Origin: an uncultured Anaeromyxobacter sp.
GTDB taxonomy: Bacteria > Myxococcota > Myxococcia > Myxococcales > Anaeromyxobacteraceae
DNA length: 52,843 nt
NCBI GenBank assembly: GCA_903904005.1
Contig: CAIVAR010000135.1
Span: forward strand, 1 to 52,843
Reading direction: 5' to 3'
The notes under the pieces are model-generated. The model was not told where the DNA came from and ran no database searches. It saw only the letters and a program-made list of their open reading frames with translations. Both the position numbers and the translations under genes were made by a program. Of the stretch, positions 8,608 to 16,105 are shown in pieces (the first letter of the stretch is position 1; the number at the start of each line of letters is the position of its first letter).

Positions 8608-9996
8608 TTGCGCGCCCTCCCTCACCTGCTGGCCGTCGCGGTCCTCGTGCTGGGCGGCGCGACCGCCTCCACCGCCCAGGCCTCGACCCGGAAGTCGTTC
8701 AACTACGCCGTCCTCGTCGGCAAGCAGACGGCCAGCGACCCGCGCTGGGGCGAGGTCGTCCGCGTGCTCGAGAAGAAGTACGCCGGGGCGAAGGTCTTCA
8801 CCTACGTCGACCTGGACGACGTCGTCGAGCCGGTGAAGGCCTTCTCCCCCGACTACATCGCCTTCGTCTGCAGGCCGGAGGAGGCCTCTCCCGCCTTCGT
8901 CCGGCAGGCGGGGGCCTTCAACCGGAAGCTCGAGAACCGCCCCTACGGCACGGCCGTCTGGGGCATCGTGACCGGGTACGGTCCGGAGGACGCCCTGCGG
9001 ATCGCCCGGAACGGATCCCCCCCGACCATCGACTTCGGCCTGGGCGGCATGCTCGGCTTCCTCGACGCGCTTCCCGAGGGGGTGGCCTGGTCCGAGTTCA
9101 TGGACAGGAAGAGCGACTGGCAGGAGAAGAAGAAGGGGCTCCCGGTGAAGGACCGGCACGATGCCCCCGCCGACCACCTGCTCCCGATGATCCAGCTCGT
9201 GAACGGCAACCGGGTGGACGGGGTCTGGACCAGTGGCCATGCCGACAGGGACATGTGGTCGGTCTACTACCCGGAGAGCCCGTCGTTCATCGTCGCCAGG
9301 AAGGGCGGCCTCACCGGGGAGATCGACGGCGAGCCCCGGGGCGCGATCCGGTCCACGAACCCCAAGATCTACCTCGCCATCGGCAACTGCCTGACCGCCC
9401 GCATCGACGACCCGGACGCGTCCTACGCGCTCTCCTGGATCCACTCGGGGGGCGTTCACCAGTACTTCGGCTTCATCGAGGAGACCTACTACGGCCTCAT
9501 GGGCTGGGGCATGGCCGACAACTTCTTCCACCGCGGGGCGCGGTTCAACGTCGCCGAGAGCGCCTTCGTCGCCAACCAGTCGCTGCTTCTCGCCATCGAG
9601 AAGCGGCTCGTGCCCGGCGAGGTCGAGGACATGGCGTACGACCGGGACGCCACCGTCGTCTACGGGGACCCGGCCTGGATGGCGACGGTTCCCGAGGCCA
9701 CGGCCAGGGGCGCCGAGCACTGGAGCACGAGGCTCGATCGCACCGTGGCGGGCGGCAGGATCCGGTGGGAACTGACCGTCACGTTCAAGAAGGACGTCGA
9801 CTTCGCGCCGGAGAGCGGCAAGGACCTGAGACCGGTCTTCGCCTTCCTGCCCGAGCGGGTCAGGCGGCCGAAGCCGTCCGGGAAGCCGTCCGGCGTGAAG
9901 GCCTTCCACGTCGCGAGCAACTTCGTCATCGTCCAGTTCGAGGGCGAGGTCGCCGCCGGCGAGACGAGGAAGTTCGCCTTCGAGACGGAGCCGTGA
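8608..9996 (+). CDS. Secreted clan CD-like cysteine peptidase (gingipain/C25-type), putative
   Basis: 462 residues from a TTG at 8608, 7 bases after the subtilisin stop. That start gives a clean signal peptide (LLAVAVLVLGGATASTAQA); no ATG gives one. The mature protein has the clan CD pattern: a His after a hydrophobic strand (GVWTSGHADRD, His211) and a Cys after a second strand (KIYLAIGNCLTARI, Cys261). This spacing and the ensuing Leu-Thr resemble the gingipain/C25 active site. The last ~100 residues look like a beta-rich Ig-type domain. Coupling to S8 suggests joint extracellular proteolysis. The family call is inferred from the dyad only. Confidence 0.6.
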   Translation: MRALPHLLAVAVLVLGGATASTAQASTRKSFNYAVLVGKQTASDPRWGEVVRVLEKKYAGAKVFTYVDLDDVVEPVKAFSPDYIAFVCRPEEASPAFVRQAGAFNRKLENRPYGTAVWGIVTGYGPEDALRIARNGSPPTIDFGLGGMLGFLDALPEGVAWSEFMDRKSDWQEKKKGLPVKDRHDAPADHLLPMIQLVNGNRVDGVWTSGHADRDMWSVYYPESPSFIVARKGGLTGEIDGEPRGAIRSTNPKIYLAIGNCLTARIDDPDASYALSWIHSGGVHQYFGFIEETYYGLMGWGMADNFFHRGARFNVAESAFVANQSLLLAIEKRLVPGEVEDMAYDRDATVVYGDPAWMATVPEATARGAEHWSTRLDRTVAGGRIRWELTVTFKKDVDFAPESGKDLRPVFAFLPERVRRPKPSGKPSGVKAFHVASNFVIVQFEGEVAAGETRKFAFETEP

Positions 9997-10003
9997 CCGG
10001 CGT

Positions 10004-11101
10004 CTACTCCCGCCCGAACCACTTCTCGCGAAGCCGCTCGTAGGTGCCGTCGTCGTAGACCTCGACCAGCGCCGTGTCGATCCTCCGGTGCAGCGGGCTG
10101 TCGACGCGCACCATGAAGCCGAGGTCCCTCTTGCTGAACTGGGGGCCGACGACCTTCACCTTCCCCGCGCCCCCGTGTGACTCGTAGTACTGGAGGGCCG
10201 GGGCGGCCAGCACCACCGCATCGACCTTCCCGGCGAGCAAGGCCGCGAGGGCCTCGTCGGGCCCCGGGAAGGTCTCGATCCGCGCTCCGATCCGCCGGAG
10301 GTGGTCGACCGAGGTCGAGCCGGCCTGGGTCGCCACGGTCTTCCCGGCCAGGTCGTCGGGGCCGTTGACGAGGCCGCGGAACCGCTCGACGGTGATCGAG
10401 GCGGTGAGCTGTGCGACGAGGAGCGACACGAACACCAGCCCGGCGAAGAGCCACAGGATGGTGAACAGGCGGGCGAACCGCTGCCGCGGCATCGGGGGAG
10501 ACTGGTTCAGCAACCCCTGGGCCGCCCACGTCAGGGCATGGAAGATGCCCGGAAAGTAGCGTGCATCTCCTCCCGCCACCTCGCCGCTTCGACGGTCCAG
10601 GAACCAGACGACGTGGGCCGGGACCACGAGGAGCAGGAGGGCGGTGGCGAGCCAGAGGAGCATGGTCCGGGAGAAGAGGAGGGCCGTGTAGGTCCGCAGC
10701 GGCGTGTCCATGCCGGTCCCGCCCCCGCTGCGCACCATCACCTGCTGGCCCGCGTTCAGGATCGAGTAGGAGAAGTCGAACTCGCGGTTTCGCTCCGGCG
10801 TGTAGAAGTGGCCCGTGATGACGACGTCGGCCTTCCCGTCCCGGAGGGCCGCGAACGCCGAGGTCGTGTCGGGCGCGACCTGGATGCTCGTCCGCACGTC
10901 CATCCGCGCGGCGACGGCGTGCCAGAGTTCGACGCTGAAGCCCGTCAACCGTCCCCGCTCGAGCATCACGAACGGGGGAAAGACGCCGGCGACGGCACGG
11001 ACCTCGGGCCCCGGATCCTGGGGCGCGGCGGGCGAGGCGGGCACCAGGAGCACCAGGACCAGGAGTGAAACGCGAAGACCGGTCGAATGGAATCGTGCCA
11101 T
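10004..11101 (-). CDS. Prokaryotic ionotropic glutamate receptor-like channel
   Basis: 365 residues: signal peptide (1-26), a type-3 periplasmic binding domain (PF00497-like) split into S1 (about 35-128) and S2 (about 240-365), and between them the iGluR pore module. That module has TM1 at about 145-166, a re-entrant loop at about 185-205 (FHALTWAAQGLLNQSPPMP) and TM2 at about 211-234, ending VSLLVAQLTASITVERF. The end of TM2 resembles the animal SYTANLAAFLTVER motif. The K+ filter TVGYG of GluR0 is missing. It probably gates ion flow on binding an amino acid in the periplasm. It is the last gene of an apparent operon, 5 bases after the barrel gene. Confidence 0.82.
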   Translation of the reverse strand: MARFHSTGLRVSLLVLVLLVPASPAAPQDPGPEVRAVAGVFPPFVMLERGRLTGFSVELWHAVAARMDVRTSIQVAPDTTSAFAALRDGKADVVITGHFYTPERNREFDFSYSILNAGQQVMVRSGGGTGMDTPLRTYTALLFSRTMLLWLATALLLLVVPAHVVWFLDRRSGEVAGGDARYFPGIFHALTWAAQGLLNQSPPMPRQRFARLFTILWLFAGLVFVSLLVAQLTASITVERFRGLVNGPDDLAGKTVATQAGSTSVDHLRRIGARIETFPGPDEALAALLAGKVDAVVLAAPALQYYESHGGAGKVKVVGPQFSKRDLGFMVRVDSPLHRRIDTALVEVYDDGTYERLREKWFGRE

Positions 11102-11106
11102 CGTGC

Positions 11107-11763
11107 CTAGAAACGGTAACCGCCGGACACGGTGAATGTCGAGGCGACCGAGCGCACCTGCACGCCGAGCACCGGCCCGAGCATCGTGGGAAGATCGACC
11201 CTGCGGTAGAAGACGAGGAGGTACTCGAACTCGAGGAACCAGTTCTCCGAGATGGACGGCTGGACACCCAGCCCCACGGCCCCTCCGTCCTGGTGGACCG
11301 TGTCCGAGAAGGTCCCGAGGTCGTGGACCGCGACCGAGGTGCTGGCCCAGGACCAGACCCAGCCGCCGGTGAGGTAGATGGGCAGGCCCGACAGGCACCA
11401 GCCGAGGCGGGCGAGGGCGAGGATGCCCTGGTCGAGCGAGCCCGAGGCCCGCAGGCTCTCCCCGGTGGAGAGCGAAGCGTCCAGGCTCTGCCGGAGCCAG
11501 GAACGCTGGTAGCCGATCCTGGCCCCTGCGAGGAGGTCACCGTACCGGAGGTCGAGGCCCACGTTCACGCCGACGACCGGGCCCATGGCCCCCACGCCGC
11601 TCAGGCTCGCGGTCGCGACGGACGCAGCCGTCACGGTGCCGTTGTCCTGCGCGAACCCCATCCCGGCGGAGACGGAACCGAAGGGGTGGAGGACGAGAGA
11701 ATCCTCGGCGTGGACGGAGGCAGGTGCGAGGAGAAGGGCCGCCAGCAATGCGAGGGGGCGCAC
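11107..11763 (-). CDS. Outer-membrane beta-barrel protein in binding-protein/channel operon
   Basis: 218 residues from a GTG at 11763. The signal peptide ends ASVHA|ED. The body has regular amphipathic strands and Gly turns (LDLRYGDLLAGARIGYQRSW, FLEFEYLLVFYRRVDLP) and finishes in a terminal Phe (TFTVSGGYRF), the usual C-terminal signature of an outer-membrane barrel inserted by BAM. It lies 50 bases after the binding-protein gene and 5 before the channel gene. It could be the outer-membrane entry for the ligand sensed or transported by its neighbours (inference). Confidence 0.8.
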   Translation of the reverse strand: MRPLALLAALLLAPASVHAEDSLVLHPFGSVSAGMGFAQDNGTVTAASVATASLSGVGAMGPVVGVNVGLDLRYGDLLAGARIGYQRSWLRQSLDASLSTGESLRASGSLDQGILALARLGWCLSGLPIYLTGGWVWSWASTSVAVHDLGTFSDTVHQDGGAVGLGVQPSISENWFLEFEYLLVFYRRVDLPTMLGPVLGVQVRSVASTFTVSGGYRF

Positions 11764-11813
11764 GATCGATCACCGCCAGTTCAGGGCTCCCTGCAGTCGC
11801 GGTTCCTCCCCGC

Positions 11814-12584
11814 TCATTTCTCCCCGAGGGAGTCGTTGGCGGTTTCCAGCAACCGGTTCGCCTTGCCGCTGTCGACGTCCGTCTTGAGCGCCCGGGCGAA
11901 GCCTTCCTTCAGCGCGCCGAGGCACTTCGACTTCTTCGAGAAGGCCACGAACATGTCGGCGTTGACGATCATCTTCGGCAGGAACGCCACCTTTCCGAAG
12001 AGCCCCTGCTTCCGTGCGGCATCGCGCCCCGGGTAGAAGGCGATGATCGCGTAGTCGGCCGAGCCGTCGAGCACCGCCGCGAAGGCCTTGTCGATCCCGG
12101 GCACACGCGCGACGGAGAGCTCACGCCCCATGTAGCCATCGAACTGGTTGCCGTAGCTCTCCCCGGCGCTGGTGACGCCCCTCTTCCCCTTCAGGTCGCT
12201 CCACTGCGCGTACGGAAAGGCAGCGCCGGCGCGGACGACGACCGACACGGGATCGATCATGAACGGCGGTTCGGCGTAGTCCAGGTACTCCAGCCGTTCC
12301 GTGTTCCGGTAGATGCCGACGATGATGTCGGCCTCACCGCTGCGGGCGGCGGCCTGCGCCTTCTCCCAGGTGCCGAAGTCCTTGGTGGTGACCTTGGTGA
12401 ATCCCAGCCCCTTCGCGATCCCGGTCACCAGCTCCGGCGCCGCCCCGACGAGCTTCCCGTCGGAACCCCAGGCGACGGGCGGGTAGTAGGGATGACCCGT
12501 GACCACCAGTTCCTGGCAATCGGGGGCGGCCAGCGCCGCCAGGGGGACCGCGAGGGAGAGGACGGCAAGAAGGGGAATTTTCAT
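11814..12584 (-). CDS. Periplasmic amino-acid-type solute-binding protein (SBP family 3)
   Basis: 256 residues. Signal peptide MKIPLLAVLSLAVPLAALA, then a bacterial extracellular solute-binding domain of family 3: VVTGHPYYPPVAWG at strand 1, GAAPELVTGIAKGLG, EADIIVGIYRNTERLEYLDY and the hinge/second lobe LKGKRGVTSAGESYGNQF. GGAG precedes the ATG at 12584. No ABC permease or ATPase is adjacent; instead a barrel and an iGluR-like channel follow on the same strand. It may deliver ligand to that channel or act as a sensor (inference). The ligand class (polar amino acid or similar) follows from the family only. Confidence 0.9.
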   Translation of the reverse strand: MKIPLLAVLSLAVPLAALAAPDCQELVVTGHPYYPPVAWGSDGKLVGAAPELVTGIAKGLGFTKVTTKDFGTWEKAQAAARSGEADIIVGIYRNTERLEYLDYAEPPFMIDPVSVVVRAGAAFPYAQWSDLKGKRGVTSAGESYGNQFDGYMGRELSVARVPGIDKAFAAVLDGSADYAIIAFYPGRDAARKQGLFGKVAFLPKMIVNADMFVAFSKKSKCLGALKEGFARALKTDVDSGKANRLLETANDSLGEK

Positions 12585-12746
12585 GGGTGGCTCCGCTGGG
12601 AGAGGTTGCGCGTCGACCCTCCCACCCCTCCGCGTCGGGTCCGCGGCCCTGTTGGGTATTGCCCCAAATGCTCCCGCTGGCGCGTTGGATGCATCGAGGG
12701 CCTTCCAGGGTAGACGAGGCCGGCGGCCCGCCACCGGCCGACCCGT

Positions 12747-14495
12747 TTACCGGCGTTTCCCCGGCCCGATCGCCTCCTCCAGCCTCGTCCGGATCGCCTC
12801 CGCCCGCGCGGCGTCCACGAAGAGCCCCCGCGACGTGACCGATGCCGAGCGCGGGCAGTGGGTGTCCCGCAGCGGGGGGGCCGTTCCGTCGAGGAGGTAG
12901 CGCCCCACCGGAACGTCCACGCACGGGTTGCCCGACGGGACCATCACGCCGTGGTTCCACCCGCCGTCCACCTGGACCATGCTCGCGGTGGGCATCGCGG
13001 CGAGGCTCGCCCGCGCTCCCTCGATGGGCGTCTGGGGATCGAGCTCGGTCTGGGTGAAGAGGATCGGGCCCGCCTGGCTCGCCGCGGAGAGCGGCGGTCG
13101 CGTCACGGTGGGCGGTCCCCAGTACAGGCACGGACTGCCCGTGACGAGACCGCCCTGGAGCGGGTAGAGCGCTGCGAGTCGGTCCTGCAGGCGCACCCAC
13201 TCGGTCACGTCGTAGCCGAACGGGACGTCGTTGCAGATGACGGCCCACTGGGTCGCCGCCGATCCGGAGAGCGTGGCCAGGCCCGAGACCTCGCCCACGA
13301 TCTCGAAGAAGGAGGGGATCAGTTGCTGAACGAGTCCGCGGACCTCGGCGCGACGTCCGTCGTCGGGCACGAAGGCGATGGCCGCCTCCACCCGTCCGTA
13401 GGCGTCGAACTCGTCCGGGGGCGGAGGCGACTGGTCGAGGATCCCGTCGAGGATCCTCGCCGCGAGCAGCGCGTGCAGCAGGCGGTCCCGCGAGCGCTCG
13501 CTTCCCATGCCGCCCGTGAGGATCACGTTGACCGCCTGCCGGATCTCCTGCCGGAGCGCCGGGTAGACGCCGGCGACCGCGGAGACCGTGCTCCCGAGAA
13601 GGTAGGCGTCCGGGTGGAGGGCGGCCCACGGCACCATCACCTCATCCCAGACCCGCTGCTGTCCCATGGCCTGGAGGGGAAAGATGTTGGAGAGGCCCGT
13701 GGTGAGGTCGACGACGCCCGAGAGGAGCACCCGGTCCGCGCGGTCGGGGAAGAGGCTCGCCCACCAGGCGCCGAGCCAGGTCCCGTAGGAGGCCCCGAGG
13801 TAGCTGATCTTCGGGTCCCGCAGCGCCGCACGGATGAGGTCCATGTCGCGCGCCGTCGCGTCGGTGTTCACGAAGGGTGTGAGCGGGCTCTTGCGGCATC
13901 CGGCAGCCTGGATGCGGCCGTTCCGGAGCATCGCGGCGATGTTCGCGGGGCTGCGGTCCGCGGCCGGGTTCGCCACGAACGACAGCTGCTCCGGGGAGGT
14001 GCAGTCGAGCTGCGTGCTCGCCCCTGTGCCACGCGGGGAGAATCCGATGAGGTCGTAGCGCCGGGAGAGCTCGCTGTAGATCGCGCCCACGGGATCGGCG
14101 GGGTTCGCAGCCCCCCAGAGCGCGCCGAACGCCGGGGCCATGAAGAGGCCATCGTCACCGGGTCCGCCGGGGTTGAGCAGGATGGCCCCACGCCGGGCCG
14201 AGGCGTCCGTGGCCGCCACGCGCAGGAGCGCGACGAGGATCTCGCCCGAACCCGGGTTCGCGTAGTCCACCGGGACCCGGATGAATGCGCAGGTGGCGCG
14301 GGCCGAGACCGACGCGAGGTCCGCGCGGAAGCTCTCGGGGACGATGGTGGGGTCGCAGGTCGTCCAGGTGAGGGCCTGATCCCGGAACGGGGTGAGGGGA
14401 TCGAGAGTCGACGCGGCACCACTGCACGAGGAGAGGAGCGACAGCCCCGTTGCCAGGACGAGAAGCCTCGAGAGGGGCGGAGAGCGCATGGCCAT
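12747..14495 (-). CDS. Lipoprotein alpha/beta hydrolase, TAP-type peptidase (S33)
   Basis: 582 residues. The lipobox is LLSSC (Cys24). It has an alpha/beta-hydrolase core with the oxyanion loop LLNPGGPGDDG, nucleophile elbow YLGASYGTW (Ser236), Asp486 in TELDPQTP and His515 in GGWNHG. The C-terminal part is the TAP-like domain (PF08386 type) seen in tripeptidyl aminopeptidases such as SlpD/E of Streptomyces. It likely cleaves peptides from N-termini at the cell surface or in the periplasm. The start could be ATG 14495 or 14489; no clear SD is visible for either. A decayed homologue lies at 5270-5669. Confidence 0.88.
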   Translation of the reverse strand: MAMRSPPLSRLLVLATGLSLLSSCSGAASTLDPLTPFRDQALTWTTCDPTIVPESFRADLASVSARATCAFIRVPVDYANPGSGEILVALLRVAATDASARRGAILLNPGGPGDDGLFMAPAFGALWGAANPADPVGAIYSELSRRYDLIGFSPRGTGASTQLDCTSPEQLSFVANPAADRSPANIAAMLRNGRIQAAGCRKSPLTPFVNTDATARDMDLIRAALRDPKISYLGASYGTWLGAWWASLFPDRADRVLLSGVVDLTTGLSNIFPLQAMGQQRVWDEVMVPWAALHPDAYLLGSTVSAVAGVYPALRQEIRQAVNVILTGGMGSERSRDRLLHALLAARILDGILDQSPPPPDEFDAYGRVEAAIAFVPDDGRRAEVRGLVQQLIPSFFEIVGEVSGLATLSGSAATQWAVICNDVPFGYDVTEWVRLQDRLAALYPLQGGLVTGSPCLYWGPPTVTRPPLSAASQAGPILFTQTELDPQTPIEGARASLAAMPTASMVQVDGGWNHGVMVPSGNPCVDVPVGRYLLDGTAPPLRDTHCPRSASVTSRGLFVDAARAEAIRTRLEEAIGPGKRR

Positions 14496-14754
14496 GGTGT
14501 CAGTATCGGCCGCGCGCGATTCCGCGCCAGAGCCTCGCCGGGTCGGCCGCTGAGGATGGCACAGGGTGGCAGCGCCCCTGCGACGCGACGTCTCGTCGTG
14601 GTGAGACACTGCAACGTTCTGATGCGCTGCGACCGAGACGTCCCAGCCAACCGGGCATCGTTCCAGGACCATCCGCGTGTCTCGCGCTGGCACGTCCCAC
14701 GCACCACGGAGCACGTCACCGGAAAATCCTCTCGCCCGCGCCAAGGAGCCGACC

Positions 14755-15654
14755 GTGTCGCCATCCAATCTGAAATGGGGAGTGCTCTCCCTCCTTCTCG
14801 TCGCGGGAACGGCCCTGGGGGAAGAGGAGCGACTCAAGCCGTTCGTCCTCGCCTCGACGTCGAAGGGAGAGATCCAGGCGGTCGCCGAGGCGCTGAAGCC
14901 CAGGCTCACGGCGGCGGGGTTCGAGATCGTGGGCGACTACACGCCCTACGCCACCGCACGGATCCTGGTGGTGACGAGTCCCGAGCTCAAGGCGGCCGCG
15001 GCCAGAAGCAAGTTCGGGGCGTACGGGGCCATCCAGCGCGTCACCGTGACCCGGGTCGGCGACGACGTCCAGGTGGCGTTCACCAACCCCGTCTACATGC
15101 AGCACGCCTACCGGATGCAGGGAGATCTCGCCCCGGTTCGCGCCAGGCTCGTGGCCGCGCTGGGACGGGTCGAGGACTACGGGGCCGCAGGCCTCACCGC
15201 AAAGGAGCTCGTCGGCTACCACTACATGTTCGGCATGGAGTACTTCGACGAACCGAACCTCCTCGGCCGCTTCGGAAGCCAAGGGGGCGCCGTGAGGGCC
15301 ACCGAGCAAGGGCTCGCAAAGGGGCGGGGTGGCGCGAAGCTGGTCTACAAGGTGGCCATTCCCGAGACCAGCGAGACGGTCATCGGTGTGGCCCTCTCGA
15401 AGGACTGCAGCGCCGATTCGTTCATCATGTCGGAGATCGACGCCGGGCCGGTTCGGTCGACCGGGCACCTTCCCTACGAGATCGTCGTCTCCGGCATGAA
15501 CGCCTACGCCCTGTATGGCCGCTTCCGCATCGCGATCAACTTCCCGGATCTCAAGATGATGGGCGCCAACAGCTTCATGAACATCAAGTGCGCCCCCGAC
15601 GAGATCGAGGCGGTCCTCCGGGACGTGGTGTGGGGGGACGTCTCACGGCAGTAG
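14755..15654 (+). CDS. Exported protein of unknown function
   Basis: 299 residues from a GTG at 14755, with AAGGAG six bases upstream. The signal peptide is MSPSNLKWGVLSLLLVAGTALG. The N-terminal part (KGEIQAVAEALKPRLTAAGF, then EIVGDYTP) looks like an alpha-beta fold reminiscent of DUF302-type domains, but I do not see a clear match. Later segments (VAFTNPVYMQHAYRMQGDL, KELVGYHYMFGMEYFDEPNL) are Tyr/Met-rich and look conserved. It is divergent from the TAP peptidase and convergent with the DUF2147 gene. Periplasmic location is likely; function unknown. Confidence 0.8.
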   Translation: MSPSNLKWGVLSLLLVAGTALGEEERLKPFVLASTSKGEIQAVAEALKPRLTAAGFEIVGDYTPYATARILVVTSPELKAAAARSKFGAYGAIQRVTVTRVGDDVQVAFTNPVYMQHAYRMQGDLAPVRARLVAALGRVEDYGAAGLTAKELVGYHYMFGMEYFDEPNLLGRFGSQGGAVRATEQGLAKGRGGAKLVYKVAIPETSETVIGVALSKDCSADSFIMSEIDAGPVRSTGHLPYEIVVSGMNAYALYGRFRIAINFPDLKMMGANSFMNIKCAPDEIEAVLRDVVWGDVSRQ

Positions 15655-15662
15655 GGAGCCGG

Positions 15663-16070
15663 TCAGCCGCGGGTCCAGTTGAGCTTCTTGGACATGAATC
15701 CCTTGCCCGCCGTCAGGACGAAGCCGTCGCCAGCGAGCCGGATCACCGCCGGCACGAACTCCCCCTTCTTCACGGCGTAGACCTCGCCGGTCCACTGGGC
15801 CGCCTTTGGGTCGTAGACGAGGCCGCGGAACATCGGCTTGCCGGTCAGCGCAGGGTTCTTGGGGCTCTCGACGACGCTGCCGCCGAAGCTGCCGTCGACC
15901 TTTGCGATCGAGACGACGACCTCTCCTTCGGGCGCCTTCCACCGTCCGAGGATCGCGTCGGCCGGAGCCGTGGCGGCGGTCGCGGCGGGGGGCGGAGCGG
16001 AGGTGTCGGCGGGGCTGGCGCCCACCGGAAGGAGGGAGAGGGAGACGGCGAGGAGCAGGGAGCGGCGCAT
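15663..16070 (-). CDS. Secreted DUF2147-like small protein
   Basis: 135 residues with a Sec signal (MRRSLLLAVSLSLLPVGAS) and a short Ala/Pro linker. One small beta-rich domain follows: GRWKAPEGEVVVSIAKVDG, then GLVYDPKAAQWTGEVYAVKKG, ending KGFMSKKLNWTRG. The opening G-x-W, the central Leu/Asp-Pro region and the final W-T-R fit DUF2147 (PF09917), though the cysteine-containing middle of that family is missing. AGGAGG precedes the ATG at 16070. It lies 35 bases downstream of the large protein at 16106-18292 on the same strand, so co-transcription is likely. Confidence 0.65.
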   Translation of the reverse strand: MRRSLLLAVSLSLLPVGASPADTSAPPPAATAATAPADAILGRWKAPEGEVVVSIAKVDGSFGGSVVESPKNPALTGKPMFRGLVYDPKAAQWTGEVYAVKKGEFVPAVIRLAGDGFVLTAGKGFMSKKLNWTRG

Positions 16071-16105
16071 GGGTGTACCTCCTGGGTTGAGAGAGCTTCG
16101 TGTCA

